A stretch of DNA of 64,000 bases from Mycolicibacterium senegalense (GCF_019645875.1 NZ_CP081000.1:1674001-1738000), one strand, 5' to 3'; positions 16,709-28,178 are shown, counted from the first letter of the stretch. Notes: a model not told the origin generated them from the letters alone. Numbers and translations: made by a program.

Positions 16709-16756
16709 GGCTGGCCTCCATCAGGTTTCCCTGTCTGTCTGGGGGCCCGTACCGTC

Positions 16757-16877
16757 GGACCCGCGCTTGCCTTACAGCCGTGGACGACTGCTCAACCTGG
16801 TCATCACCCGGGGCACCCCACCGCGGTTGGAGGGTTGCCGGCCAGCAAGCCGGGGCTTGATGCTGACACTCATGACC
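16757..16877 (-). promoter_or_regulatory. SAM-IV riboswitch upstream of metY
   Basis: On the minus strand the sequence begins GGTCATGAGTG and returns to GGTGATGACC, giving the closing P1 stem GGTCAT/ATGACC. Inside are the conserved CAAGCCCCGGCTTGCTGGCC and GGCAACCCTCCAACCGCGGT blocks, and after P1 the pseudoknot arm ending in GGCAAGCGCGGGTCC. This is the actinobacterial SAM-IV layout, known upstream of metY homologues. High SAM should reduce expression of the metY–metX operon. Confidence 0.93.
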
Positions 16878-17154
16878 GGCCTGCAGCTTATCGCAACGCG
16901 CTGAGACCGTGCCAGTCGGTTCTTCGGGGTGTTTGCCCGTTTTGTGCGAGCCGGACTGAAAAGCGTTCATCTGCGCGGGCGAAGGTAGGTGTCGGGCGCC
17001 TGAACACGAGTCAAAGTTACTGGTCAGTAATGAAAGCTGCCCCTTCGAGGCCGTTCCCGTCCTTGTAGTCTGGCCGCGACACAAGAGCAGCGAATAACCA
17101 CGAGTGACAACGAGTGATCCTCGTCGAACCGAGACTGACGCCGGGAGAGCAACC
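16878..17154. other. Divergent promoter region between met operon and icd
   Basis: About 275 bases separate the riboswitch from icd. The region must hold the promoters of both transcripts. Several short, moderately AT-rich stretches occur (for example around 17010–17035), but no single −10/−35 pair stands out. GGGAGAGC at 17143–17150 is the icd ribosome site. Confidence 0.5.
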
Positions 17155-19395
<2,241 letters not shown>

Positions 19396-19422
19396 AGGCG
19401 GCACGGCAGGCGGCGGCGTCGA

Positions 19423-19473
19423 TTTCCACCGTAGGGCGGTAACCCGCGAACGCGGGCAACCGTGGTGTGGAAA
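19423..19473. terminator. Bidirectional terminator candidate after icd
   Basis: TTTCCAC and GTGGAAA bracket an inner hairpin CCCGC-GAAC-GCGGG and a GGT/ACC pair, forming a nested stem in the convergent gap between icd and the hydrolase gene. The outer arms provide A/T ends on both strands. Confidence 0.65.
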
Positions 19474-19506
19474 GCGGCGCAGCCGCTGGCGCCACGCCGT
19501 TACGAC

Positions 19507-20352
19507 CTAGCCCGTCGCGCGGGCCTGGCCGATGTGGCGATCGACGAACTCGGTGATCACCCGGGTGATGGTGTCGGGTGCTTCGAACATGGGCACGTGC
19601 CCGACGCCCTTGAGGGTGGTGACGACGGCGTCCGGCGCCAGGCTTCGGGTGAAGTGCCGGGTGAACCGCGGGGCCGGCAACACCCGGTCCTTCTCGCAGA
19701 TGACGAGCTGGGTCGGGGTTCGCGAGTCGGCGATCTCCATCAGCCCGGCCGTGGTCAGGGCCTTGACCATGAGTTTGAAGTAGGCCGGGCAATGTGCCAG
19801 GTCTTCGATCAGATCGCGACGGTCGCTGTCGTTGAGCACGTCGGGCGTCGCGCTCACCGCGACATATGAAATCTGCTTGGTGAGCGGAAATTTCAGCAGC
19901 TGCTCACGCAACACCGCGGTGGACAGCACGATCGGCAGCGCTGCCATGAACTTGGCGATGATCTCGTACTTCGCCAGCGTGTGCATCGACCAGCCGCCGG
20001 CCGGGGCGATACCGGTCAGGGTGCGGGCCCGGCCACGTCGTTCCAGCTCGAAGGCCACCCAGCCGCCCAGGGAATTGCCGACGATGTGCGCGGTGGTCCA
20101 GCCGAGTTCGTCGAGGCGGCGTTCGACGTCGTCGGCCAGTGACGCGACGTCGAGGAGCAGTGGTGCGTGCGCGCCACCGTGGTGACCGGCCATGGTCGGG
20201 GCGAACACGTCGTAGCGGCCGGTCTGGGCGAGTTGCGGCGCGACGTACTTCCACACGCTCTGCGAGAGCAGGAACGGATGCAGCAGCAGGATCGGATCGC
20301 CGTCGGGAGTGCCGAGGTGGATCGGAGCACGTTCAGCCATGCCGCCAGACAT
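19507..20352 (-). CDS. Alpha/beta-hydrolase (Rv3338-like)
   Basis: This alpha/beta-fold hydrolase of 281 residues shows the oxyanion strand LLLHPFLLSQSVW, the nucleophile elbow VGNSLGGW, the acid in LVICEKDRVLP and the base in LKGVGHVPMFEAP, so the Ser-Asp-His triad is complete. ATG 20352 is used; ATG 20340 is also possible. It is divergent from exonuclease III. Substrate unknown: the family includes esterases, epoxide hydrolases and C–C hydrolases, and nothing in the sequence narrows this. Confidence 0.88.
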   Translation of the reverse strand: MSGGMAERAPIHLGTPDGDPILLLHPFLLSQSVWKYVAPQLAQTGRYDVFAPTMAGHHGGAHAPLLLDVASLADDVERRLDELGWTTAHIVGNSLGGWVAFELERRGRARTLTGIAPAGGWSMHTLAKYEIIAKFMAALPIVLSTAVLREQLLKFPLTKQISYVAVSATPDVLNDSDRRDLIEDLAHCPAYFKLMVKALTTAGLMEIADSRTPTQLVICEKDRVLPAPRFTRHFTRSLAPDAVVTTLKGVGHVPMFEAPDTITRVITEFVDRHIGQARATG

Positions 20353-20411
20353 TAAGGTGATACCGCCGGTACCGCAAGGCCCTGTCGGTGCCGATCGGTA
20401 GGGTCTGGGCC

Positions 20412-21221
20412 GTGGCATCTCCGGCACCTCTGACCGTCAGCACCATCAACGTCAACGGGATTCGCGCAGCGGTCAAGCAGCGCTCCACCGACAACCTCGG
20501 CCTGCTGCCGTGGCTGAAGGAAACCGAGGCCGACGTGGTGTGCCTGCAGGAGACCCGGGCCGACGACGAACAGCTCAGCGATGCCTTGGCGCCGGCGCTG
20601 GCCGACGGCTGGAACCTGGCTTCGGCCGTCCCGCATGTCAAGGGTCGCAACGGCGTTGCGGTGCTGTCCCGGCATCCCATCGAGGCGGCCCGGCTGCTGG
20701 TCTCCGATGAGTTCGAGGCTCACGGGCGCTACCTCGAGGTGGATACCGCGGGGGTGACGGTGGCCAGCGTCTACGTCCCCACCGGGGAGGCGGAGACGGA
20801 ACGTCAGCTGGAGAAGGAACGGTTCATGGCCACCATCGCCGCCCGGATGGCCGAGCTGCTGGAGCATGATGCGGTGCTGTGCGGGGACTGGAACATCGCG
20901 CACACCGAGAACGACATCAAGAACTGGAAGGGCAACGTCAAGAAGGCGGGGTTTTTGCCCAGTGAGCGCGCCTGGCTCACCGAGCTGTTGGGCACCGGTT
21001 GGGTGGACGTGGTGCGGGTGCTGCATCCCGACGTGGCCGGGCCCTACAGCTGGTGGTCATGGCGCGGTAAGGCTTTCGACAACGATGCCGGCTGGCGCAT
21101 CGACTATCACCTGGCCAGCCCGACGCTGGCGGTCAAGGCCACCTCGGCGCGGGTGGACCGGGCCGAGCTGTACGCGCTGCGGTGGTCGGATCATTCACCG
21201 GTGACGGTCTGCTACGGCTGA
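20412..21221 (+). CDS. xth: Exodeoxyribonuclease III / AP endonuclease
   Basis: This EEP-fold AP endonuclease and 3'-5' exonuclease acts in base excision repair. Catalytic blocks are readable: STINVNGIRAA (metal-binding Asn), VCLQETRADD (Glu), VASVYVPTGE (Tyr region), LCGDWNIAHTENDIKN (Asp/Asn), and RWSDHSPV (Asp-His). GTG 20412 gives 269 residues; a GTG 24 bases upstream is in frame. The 3' end overlaps the convergent TIGR03086 gene by 10 bases. M. tuberculosis keeps its xthA elsewhere, so this may be a second exonuclease III of the organism. Confidence 0.93.
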   Translation: MASPAPLTVSTINVNGIRAAVKQRSTDNLGLLPWLKETEADVVCLQETRADDEQLSDALAPALADGWNLASAVPHVKGRNGVAVLSRHPIEAARLLVSDEFEAHGRYLEVDTAGVTVASVYVPTGEAETERQLEKERFMATIAARMAELLEHDAVLCGDWNIAHTENDIKNWKGNVKKAGFLPSERAWLTELLGTGWVDVVRVLHPDVAGPYSWWSWRGKAFDNDAGWRIDYHLASPTLAVKATSARVDRAELYALRWSDHSPVTVCYG

Positions 21222-21829
21222 CGCCAGTTGGGCCGACGGCCCAGGTGTAGCAGGGCCTGTTCGAAATCCGTTGCGGCCGAGGCGTTGACCGCCCGGTCGA
21301 ACGGAACGGCCGCCGCGTCGCGGACGTCGCCGTCGGGGATCGCCATGACCAATGGCAACAGGGCCGTGACCACGTCGTCCGGCAGTTCGTACCGCGCGCC
21401 CATCGACGCGGCTACGTCCCACCCGTGCACGGCGTAGTCCACGAAATGGAACCCGATCGCCAGAGCGCCGGGGAACGTCGCGTTCGGCCCGAATTCGGGT
21501 AATGCGAATGTCGCCTCCATGACCCCGTCGGCGGCGAACGCGTCGAGCACGTCATGGGCGGCAGCGGTGTAGCTGCCGGCCGGGTCGGCGCGCACAGCGT
21601 CGGCCACGGTCGCGACGTCCCAGGCCGATTCATCGGCGCCCTGGCCGCGGGCTGCGGCGGCGAACCCTCGGTGCTGGACGGTCATGTGCGCCAGCAGGTC
21701 GGCCAACGTCCATCCGGCGCAGGGGGTGGGCCGGTCCAGGTCGGATGGGCGTACTGCTTCGACGACCTCGGCGGAACGCAGGACGGCGAGGCGGTGTAAC
21801 GGGCGTAGGTCTGTCTCAATAGTATGCAT
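21212..21829 (-). CDS. TIGR03086-family DinB-like metal-binding protein
   Basis: This four-helix-bundle protein of the DinB/maleylpyruvate isomerase-like group has 205 residues. Family hallmarks are RPTPCAGWTLADLLAHMTVQHRGFA near residue 35 and FHFVDYAVHGWDVA near residue 130, which supply the three metal-binding histidines. Many relatives may use mycothiol, but a reaction is not assigned. Its start overlaps the promoter of a divergent MarR gene. The palindrome at 21831–21845 lies directly before the ATG and includes a TATCGT hexamer seven bases upstream, so the message may be leaderless and repressed by that MarR. Confidence 0.85.
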   Translation of the reverse strand: MHTIETDLRPLHRLAVLRSAEVVEAVRPSDLDRPTPCAGWTLADLLAHMTVQHRGFAAAARGQGADESAWDVATVADAVRADPAGSYTAAAHDVLDAFAADGVMEATFALPEFGPNATFPGALAIGFHFVDYAVHGWDVAASMGARYELPDDVVTALLPLVMAIPDGDVRDAAAVPFDRAVNASAATDFEQALLHLGRRPNWRQP

Positions 21830-21830
21830 A

Positions 21831-21845
21831 CGCTTACGATAAGCG
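21831..21845. promoter_or_regulatory. MarR operator CGCTTA-CGA-TAAGCG
   Basis: A perfect 6-bp inverted repeat with a three-base centre sits between the divergent TIGR03086 and MarR genes. A second half-site CGCTTA occurs at 21865–21870. It would block the promoter of the TIGR03086 gene and probably that of marR too. Confidence 0.75.
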
Positions 21846-21880
21846 TGAGCACATCATATGGCAACGCTTACCCTGATCCG

Positions 21881-22291
21881 GTGTCTCGACCCGACCTGGC
21901 GGCCATGCTGGCCCCGCTGCTGAGGGAGCTGATCGCTGCCGAGCAGCCGGTGCTCGACGCTCATGGCGTGTCGATGTGGGGCTACGTCGTACTGCTCGCC
22001 CTGGATCGCTCCGCGGTGCGGACCCAGGCTGCGTTGGCCGAGGCGATCGGGGCGGACAAGACCCGCATCATCCGCACCCTCGATGACCTGCAACAACAGG
22101 GCTACATCGAGCGCGAAGCCGATCCCGACGACCGCCGGGTGCGGCTATTGGCCATCACCGAAGCGGGGCGCGCGGTCAAGGATGCGGTCCAGCGCGAGAT
22201 TCAGCGCGGGGAGGAGCGGTGGCTGGGGGAGCTGACCGCCGATGATCGGAAAGTGTTCCTGCGAGTGCTACAGCAGCTGACCCCTGAATAA
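21881..22291 (+). CDS. MarR-family regulator
   Basis: This winged-helix MarR protein has about 136 residues from GTG 21881. The DNA-binding region reads TQAALAEAIGADKTRIIRTLDDLQQQGYIEREADPDDRRVRLLAIT, with the usual wing DPDDRR. An ATG at 21824 is in frame but would place the operator CGCTTACGATAAGCG inside the coding sequence, so the GTG is preferred; no clear ribosome site marks either. It is divergent from the TIGR03086 gene and is its likely regulator. Confidence 0.85.
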   Translation: MSRPDLAAMLAPLLRELIAAEQPVLDAHGVSMWGYVVLLALDRSAVRTQAALAEAIGADKTRIIRTLDDLQQQGYIEREADPDDRRVRLLAITEAGRAVKDAVQREIQRGEERWLGELTADDRKVFLRVLQQLTPE

Positions 22292-22300
22292 CCCGGATGA

Positions 22301-23341
<1,041 letters not shown>

Positions 23342-23361
23342 ACACCGGGGAGGGGTTGGCG

Positions 23362-24378
23362 GTGAACGAGCCGGAGAAGCCGGGATTCCTGGACCGGCTA
23401 CGCGCCCGCTTTCCCTGGTTCGACCACGTCATGCGGGCCCAGGAGCGCTACAACGACTGCAACGGCAACTTCTACGCCGCCGGTATCACGTATTTCACGA
23501 TCTTTGCGCTGTTTCCGCTCCTGATGGTCGGCTTCGCCGCCGGCGGCTTCCTGCTGTCGCGCCGGCCTGAGCTTTTGCAGGAAATCGAGGAACGGATCCG
23601 GCAAGCGGTGTCGGGTGACCTCGGCCAGCAACTGGTCACGCTCATGGATTCAGCCATTGCCTCCCGCGGCACCGTAGGCGTGATCGGACTCGTGACCGCG
23701 GCGTGGGCCGGCCTGGGTTGGATGGCCAACCTGCGTGAGGCGCTGAGCCAGATGTGGGAGCAGCACGCCGAGACCAGCTTCGTCGGCAACAAGCTTTCGG
23801 ACCTGCTCGCCCTGGTGTCGGCGTTCCTGGCGATGGTGATCACCATCGCGCTGACCGCGCTCGGTGACCCCGCGTTGATGCGTAAGGTGTTGCGCTGGAT
23901 CGGTCTTCACGACGGCGTGGTCCTCGGCAGCGGGTTGCGGCTGATATCGATCGCCGTGTCCGTCTCCATCTCGTGGCTGTTGTTCACCTGGATCATTTCC
24001 CGGCTACCGCGTGAACCGGTACCGTTCCGCCGGTCGATTCGGGCCGGCTTGCTGGCTGCCGTCGGCTTCGAGATCTTCAAACAGGTGGCGTCGATCTATC
24101 TGCAGTCCGTCCTGAACGGTCCGGCCGGAGCGACCTTCGGCCCGGTGCTCGGATTGATGGTGTTCGCCTATGTCACCGCGCGGTTGATCCTCTTTGCGAC
24201 GGCTTGGGCGGCGACATCCAAGGAGAGCCTGGCCGAAGCGCCGGTCCTGCCACCGGGCCCCGCGCAGATCGTGACCAGGGTGCAGGTCCACGAAGGGGTG
24301 GGGGTGACCGGCGCCTTGGCCGCCGCGGCGATGGGAGCCATTGGGGCCTTGGGGCTTTCGCGGTTGCTGCGGCGCTAG
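23362..24378 (+). CDS. YihY/BrkB-family membrane protein (Rv3335c-like)
   Basis: This 338-residue inner-membrane protein of the YihY/virulence factor BrkB family has about six membrane helices. Typical stretches are NDCNGNFYAAGITYFTIFALFPLLMV, GLGWMANLREALSQMWE and GPVLGLMVFAYVTARLILFATAWAATS. GTG 23362 is chosen because GGGGAGGGG lies just upstream. The family's function is not settled; it was once misnamed RNase BN. It is probably cotranscribed with trpS and ends at a palindromic repeat block. Confidence 0.9.
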   Translation: MNEPEKPGFLDRLRARFPWFDHVMRAQERYNDCNGNFYAAGITYFTIFALFPLLMVGFAAGGFLLSRRPELLQEIEERIRQAVSGDLGQQLVTLMDSAIASRGTVGVIGLVTAAWAGLGWMANLREALSQMWEQHAETSFVGNKLSDLLALVSAFLAMVITIALTALGDPALMRKVLRWIGLHDGVVLGSGLRLISIAVSVSISWLLFTWIISRLPREPVPFRRSIRAGLLAAVGFEIFKQVASIYLQSVLNGPAGATFGPVLGLMVFAYVTARLILFATAWAATSKESLAEAPVLPPGPAQIVTRVQVHEGVGVTGALAAAAMGAIGALGLSRLLRR

Positions 24379-24394
24379 GGCGTCCGGCCGCACT

Positions 24395-24570
24395 TGTCGC
24401 TTTGTCACGCCCGCTTTGTCACGCCAGAGTGGCGCCCCCTTTGACACGCCCGCTTTGTCACGCCAGAGTGGCGCCCGACCTCGAGCGTCACGCTGGCGTG
24501 CACACCCGTCGCCCCTTGTCACGCTGGAGTGGCGCTGACGCTCGACAGCCACTCCAGCGTGACAAAGTGC
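24395..24570. repeat. Palindromic repeat block, locus 2
   Basis: Between the convergent YihY and SMR genes lie two direct copies of CGCCCGCTTTGTCACGCC followed by AGAGTGGCGCC, and a perfect 18-bp stem TTGTCACGCTGGAGTGGC (24516–24533) with its complement (24548–24565) around a 14-base loop. This is the family seen at 1.5 kb and 38.3 kb. It probably terminates both genes. Confidence 0.87.
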
Positions 24571-24586
24571 AGATAGCGTTGCGGCG

Positions 24587-24904
24587 CTAGTGCGTGACGG
24601 CCTTGAGGCCGACGATGCAACCGATCACCCCGAGTATGAGCAATACCTTGATCACCGAGGCGGATTCGGCGCCGGTGACCATCGCGAAGCCGACGGTGAG
24701 TGACGCGCCGATACCCACCCACACCGCATAACTGGTGCCGGGCGGCAGGCTACGCATTGCGATGGCCAGTCCGATCATCGACAACACGAGGGCCACCCCG
24801 AAGACCACCGACGGCCAGAGTCGGGTGAAGCCTTCGGTCTTGCTCAATGCAGTTGCCCAGACCGCTTCGAGGACACCGGAAACGATGAGAATCAGCCAAG
24901 CCAT
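24587..24904 (-). CDS. Gdx/SugE-type SMR exporter, likely guanidinium exporter
   Basis: This small multidrug resistance protein of 105 residues has four membrane helices and the SMR membrane-embedded glutamate in LEAVWATALSKTEGF (Glu13). The Gdx/SugE branch motif is present around PPGTSYAVWVGIGA. A guanidine-III riboswitch directly upstream identifies the probable substrate as guanidinium; Gdx proteins exchange it for protons. ATG 24904 has GGAGG six bases upstream, the site the riboswitch is expected to hide without ligand. A longer frame upstream antisense to the next gene is not used. Confidence 0.92.
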   Translation of the reverse strand: MAWLILIVSGVLEAVWATALSKTEGFTRLWPSVVFGVALVLSMIGLAIAMRSLPPGTSYAVWVGIGASLTVGFAMVTGAESASVIKVLLILGVIGCIVGLKAVTH

Positions 24905-24921
24905 GACACACCTCCAAACAT

Positions 24922-24962
24922 CCCGTCTTGTCGCTGGCCGGGTACGGGTGTGCCTCGTCCGG
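24922..24962 (-). promoter_or_regulatory. Guanidine-III riboswitch before the SMR gene
   Basis: The minus strand reads CCGGACGAGGCACACCCG, TACCCGGCCAGCGACAAGAC, GGG, following the guanidine-III (ykkC-III) consensus of a compact pseudoknot. The GGCACACC part can pair with GGTGTGTC that overlaps the ribosome site GGAGG, so ligand binding should expose the start. A −10 TACAAT at 24984–24989 fits transcription starting just ahead of it. Confidence 0.9.
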
Positions 24963-25012
24963 TGCCATGTGCTGGCGATCCCAATTGTAACAACGACGTA
25001 ACATTGCAGGCT

Positions 25013-25861
25013 GTGAGCTTGGCAACCACGTGGTCTCGGTCGATCGGCCTCGATGTCCCTATCGTCAACGCGCCCATGGGTGGCGCCGCCGGGGGCCGGC
25101 TGGCCGCGGCGGTCTCCGCTGCCGGCGGCCTGGGCATGATCGGCATGGGAAGTTCGGCGACGGCAGAGCAGTTGACTGCCGAGCTGGCTCAACTCGATGG
25201 GCGGCGATTCGGAATCGGCTTGGTGCACTGGGTCGCCCAGGATCGCCCGGACCTGTTCGAGGTGGCCTTGGCTGCCCGGCCGGCGCTGTTGAGCGTGAGC
25301 TTCGGAGACGACTGGGACTGGGTGCGTCGGGCCCACGACGCGGGCCTGGCGGTGACGACCCAGGTGGCCACCGTCGACGCGGCGCGGCGAGCAGTGGATG
25401 CCGGTGTCGATGTCCTGGTGGCGCGCGGGGCCGAAGGCGGCGGTCATGGTGAGCCGGCAATCGGCACCCTGCCGCTGCTGGCCGAGGTGCTCGACACGGT
25501 CGACGTGCCCGTACTGGCCGCCGGCGGAATCGCCTCGCCGCGTGCGGTCGCCGCGGTGCTCGCCGCCGGGGCGGGCGGGGCCTGGGTCGGCACGGCATTC
25601 GCGGCATGCGCCGAGGCGCTGACGCCGCCGTCGGCACGGGACGCCCTGCTGGCTGCCGGAAGCGAGTCCACCGAGCTCACCACGGACTACGACGTCGCCG
25701 CCGGATATCGATGGCCGCCCAGCATTCCGGAGCGCGTGCTGCGCGGGTCGCCGGTCAACGCGGGACAGGGCGTCGGGCGGGTGACGGGTTCGGCCGGTGC
25801 GGCCGAGATCGTGCGATCGCTTTCCGAAGGAGCGGCACAGCTACTTGGACGGTGGCGTTGA
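25013..25861 (+). CDS. Nitronate monooxygenase-family flavoprotein
   Basis: This FMN TIM-barrel protein of the nitronate monooxygenase/2-nitropropane dioxygenase-like family has 282 residues. Family segments are PIVNAPMGGAAGGRLAAAVSAAGGLGMIG, LVARGAEGGGHGE with the conserved glycine-rich loop and catalytic-type histidine, and AAGGIASPRAVAAVLAAGAGGAWVGTAF for FMN phosphate. GTG 25013 is used; TAACAT (24999–25004) lies eight bases before it, so the message may be leaderless. Substrate uncertain, since many relatives act on nitronates of unknown origin. It ends at a strong terminator. Confidence 0.88.
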   Translation: MSLATTWSRSIGLDVPIVNAPMGGAAGGRLAAAVSAAGGLGMIGMGSSATAEQLTAELAQLDGRRFGIGLVHWVAQDRPDLFEVALAARPALLSVSFGDDWDWVRRAHDAGLAVTTQVATVDAARRAVDAGVDVLVARGAEGGGHGEPAIGTLPLLAEVLDTVDVPVLAAGGIASPRAVAAVLAAGAGGAWVGTAFAACAEALTPPSARDALLAAGSESTELTTDYDVAAGYRWPPSIPERVLRGSPVNAGQGVGRVTGSAGAAEIVRSLSEGAAQLLGRWR

Positions 25862-25863
25862 CC

Positions 25864-25906
25864 GGACCTGCCGAACCGCCGAGAGCGGCGGCGGTTCGGC
25901 AGGTCC
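25864..25906 (+). terminator. 18-bp perfect hairpin after the nitronate monooxygenase gene
   Basis: Arms at 25864–25881 and 25889–25906 pair perfectly over 18 bases around a seven-base loop. No T-run follows, as is usual for mycobacterial terminators. Confidence 0.85.
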
Positions 25907-26086
25907 CGCCCTGTATTTAACTCCAACGGCAATAACGTGTCAGCGGAATCGGCAAATTCATGATCAGTTGCTTGGTGCGGTCATGCTGGGTCGCTGAACT
26001 GAGGTTGTCGGCGCCGAGATGACGTTGCTGGATCGACTCCGGGCAGATACCGAGCCCGAACAGCCGTCGAGCAAGATTGCCCGTCG
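25907..26086. other. Gap with a possible minus-strand gene remnant
   Basis: This 180-base stretch is less GC-rich than its surroundings. A minus-strand frame reads about 55 protein-like residues (for example LFGLGICPESIQQRHL and NLPIPLTRYC) up to a stop at 25917, but it has no start of its own. It may be the tail of a decayed gene. No family is recognised. Confidence 0.35.
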
Positions 26087-26749
26087 CTATGCGTGCTCGG
26101 CCTTCGCCGCACCTCGCTTCGCCTTGGCGATGAACCGGATGATCAGCGCGGCCACGACGATCATCAGGAACGGTCCGTAGAACTCGGTGTAGGTGACGCC
26201 CCGGCGCCAGTAGGCGATGAAGAACGTGAACCAGATGACGTAGCTGCCGGTGAGGTGCAGGCGTTTCCACGTGGAGTACTGCATGCGCTTGGCGACCCGG
26301 TCAAATGAGGTGACGGTCATGGCGATGATGAATCCGTAGGCGATGAAATCCAGGACGAACACCCCGTGCGGGGTCGGGTCGACGACGCGGGTCTCGAACC
26401 GCTGTGAGTTCAAAACGATTGTCGCGACGATGAATCCGGCGTGGACGAGATGAGATCCGGCGAACCCGACGCCGAGATAGCGGCGGTTACGGCGGATCCA
26501 CTTGGTGGTGTCGTTCGGCCACAACTGATAGAGCGACGACGCGGTGAAGGCGAGCAGGAACAGGATCGCCGATGTTCGGGCGGTGATGCGGATGCCGAGA
26601 TTGGCCCCGTTCACACCGCCCACAGCCCACGCGGCGACGGTGGAGCCGACGGCGATCGCCGCGATGAGCGACCACGTCAGTGTCCAGCCCGACAGCACGG
26701 ACTCGCGAGGGGCGCGGCTGGTCGGTGTGGTGCGTTGTTCGAAGATCAC
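26087..26749 (-). CDS. Ferric reductase-like transmembrane protein
   Basis: This 220-residue protein has about six membrane helices and the ferric reductase-like/MsrQ-type core. Likely heme ligands are the histidines in FAGSHLVHAGF and STWKRLHLTGSYVIW. No flavin or NAD(P)H domain follows, so it needs an electron partner. The start is taken as GTG 26749, where the frame's translation becomes protein-like; the larger open frame that continues upstream is antisense-like arginine-rich sequence overlapping dacB1 and is rejected. Function in the cell is uncertain. Confidence 0.8.
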   Translation of the reverse strand: MIFEQRTTPTSRAPRESVLSGWTLTWSLIAAIAVGSTVAAWAVGGVNGANLGIRITARTSAILFLLAFTASSLYQLWPNDTTKWIRRNRRYLGVGFAGSHLVHAGFIVATIVLNSQRFETRVVDPTPHGVFVLDFIAYGFIIAMTVTSFDRVAKRMQYSTWKRLHLTGSYVIWFTFFIAYWRRGVTYTEFYGPFLMIVVAALIIRFIAKAKRGAAKAEHA

Positions 26750-26832
26750 GCCGTCGAGTCGAACACGATTCAGGTCATCGCGTCCAACGAACGTTCTCGA
26801 TGATCGACATCTATATCGCTGATGACCCTCGC

Positions 26833-28047
26833 TCAGCGTGCCGGGCGACGGTTCAGTGAACGTGCGCCCATGATCAGCAGCAACACGATCACGGCGCCGA
26901 CGATCGCGACGCCAACTCGCACGGGAAGTGAATCTGCCGGTGGCAGAACAGAAGCCGCCTGTGCGGCGGTCGGCTCGTCGGCCTTGGGTGCTTTCAAAGA
27001 CGGATCGGGGTCGACCAGTGTTCCGACCTTGGTTCCCGGTGGGGTGGCGAAACCGTAGTCCAGCAGGCGTGCCGCCTGTTCCCACGGCGCGATCGGCACG
27101 CGGGTGCCCCTCATCAAGATGGCGACCAGGCGGCGGCCGTCGCGTTCGGCCGCCCCGACAAACGTCTGGCCGGCGTCGTCGGTGTAACCCGTCTTGCCGC
27201 CGAGGGCGCCCGGGTAGTTGTAGAGCAGCTTGTTGTCGTTCTCGACGGGGTAGGGCGGATTGCCGTCGCGCCCCGGGAAGTCGTAGGTCTGCGTCGCGAC
27301 GATGTCGGCGAATGCCGGGTTCTGCCAGGCATAGCGGTAGAACAACCCGATGTCGTAGGCCGACGTGCTCATGCCCGGGCCGTCCAGACCGGAGGGGGTG
27401 GCGGCGCGGGTGTCGCGGCCTCCGAGCTTGCCGGCCAGGATGTTCAGCTTCTGCAACGCGGGATCCCAGCCGCCGAGTTGCATCGCCAGCGCGTGGGCGG
27501 CGTCGTTGCCGGAGTGCATCAGCAGGCCGTGCAGCAGATCGTTGATCGTGTAGCGGCCGCCGGGGCCGACGCCGACGCGGGTGCCCTCGGAGTTGGCGTC
27601 CTCCTGCGTACCCGCCACCACCTTGTTGAGGTTGAGTTCGTTGAGTGCGGCGGTGGCCACCAGGACCTTGATGATGCTCGCCGGACGGTGACGGCCGTGC
27701 GGGTCTCGGGCGGCGATGATGTCGCCGCTGTCCAGATCGGCCACCAGCCAGGCCTCGGCGGAGACGTCGTTGGGCAGTGGCGGGGTGTCGGGCGCAGTGA
27801 TCACGCCACAGCTTGAAAGTGCCTCGCCGCCAATGGTCTTGGTGGGTACGGGTAGCGGGCCGGGAGCGGCCTCTCCCGGCTTGGGGACTTCGGAGGCATC
27901 TACGGCCGGAGGTGTCGTCACCTTGTACGGGCATTCGGGGGCCGGGTCCGCATGTGCGATACCGGCCGTCATCAAGGGTGCCGTCAGCATCGCCAGTGCC
28001 GCGAACGCGGACACAGCGCGCTGGGTAGTCCTCCGCAAGGTCGCCAT
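26833..28047 (-). CDS. dacB1: DacB1, D-alanyl-D-alanine carboxypeptidase
   Basis: This is a class C low-molecular-mass penicillin-binding protein that trims the terminal D-Ala of peptidoglycan pentapeptides. Signal peptide residues 1–33 end AHADPAP. The active-site triad of motifs is complete: S124-I-I-K127, S179-G-N181 and K285-T-G287. A proline-rich spacer follows and a membrane helix ([17 protein letters not shown]) near the C-terminus anchors it. The 404 residues match Rv3330. It faces the same way as the ferric reductase-like gene 83 bases downstream. Confidence 0.95.
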   Translation of the reverse strand: MATLRRTTQRAVSAFAALAMLTAPLMTAGIAHADPAPECPYKVTTPPAVDASEVPKPGEAAPGPLPVPTKTIGGEALSSCGVITAPDTPPLPNDVSAEAWLVADLDSGDIIAARDPHGRHRPASIIKVLVATAALNELNLNKVVAGTQEDANSEGTRVGVGPGGRYTINDLLHGLLMHSGNDAAHALAMQLGGWDPALQKLNILAGKLGGRDTRAATPSGLDGPGMSTSAYDIGLFYRYAWQNPAFADIVATQTYDFPGRDGNPPYPVENDNKLLYNYPGALGGKTGYTDDAGQTFVGAAERDGRRLVAILMRGTRVPIAPWEQAARLLDYGFATPPGTKVGTLVDPDPSLKAPKADEPTAAQAASVLPPADSLPVRVGVAIVGAVIVLLLIMGARSLNRRPAR

Positions 28048-28178
28048 CGTGACCGAAGGTTAGGCGATTCGGGGCCGTTTTCCCGTTTGCCACGCTGTGA
28101 CGTGTGTGGTTTGTGTGACGATTGTGAACGGGGCGTGTGGTCCGGTGGCCATGACTCCCAGGGCCGCAATCGCGCTCG

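Noticed and set aside
16683..16720. Twelve-codon ORF MEASHVYVSVNP before metY as the leader peptide
   Set aside because: Its ATG lies in front of and overlaps the GGAGG itself, so it has no ribosome site. The MCMCQ frame has the site at the right distance.
24395..24570. CRISPR array, because of repeated units with similar spacing
   Set aside because: Units vary in length, occur in both orientations, form perfect stems and have no unique spacers of constant size; no cas gene is near.
26087..28093. A 668-codon minus-strand open frame spanning the ferric reductase-like gene and dacB1
   Set aside because: Only the last 220 codons have a membrane-protein composition. The rest is Arg/Gly-rich sequence in the wrong frame of dacB1, whose own frame has a signal peptide and all three penicillin-binding motifs.
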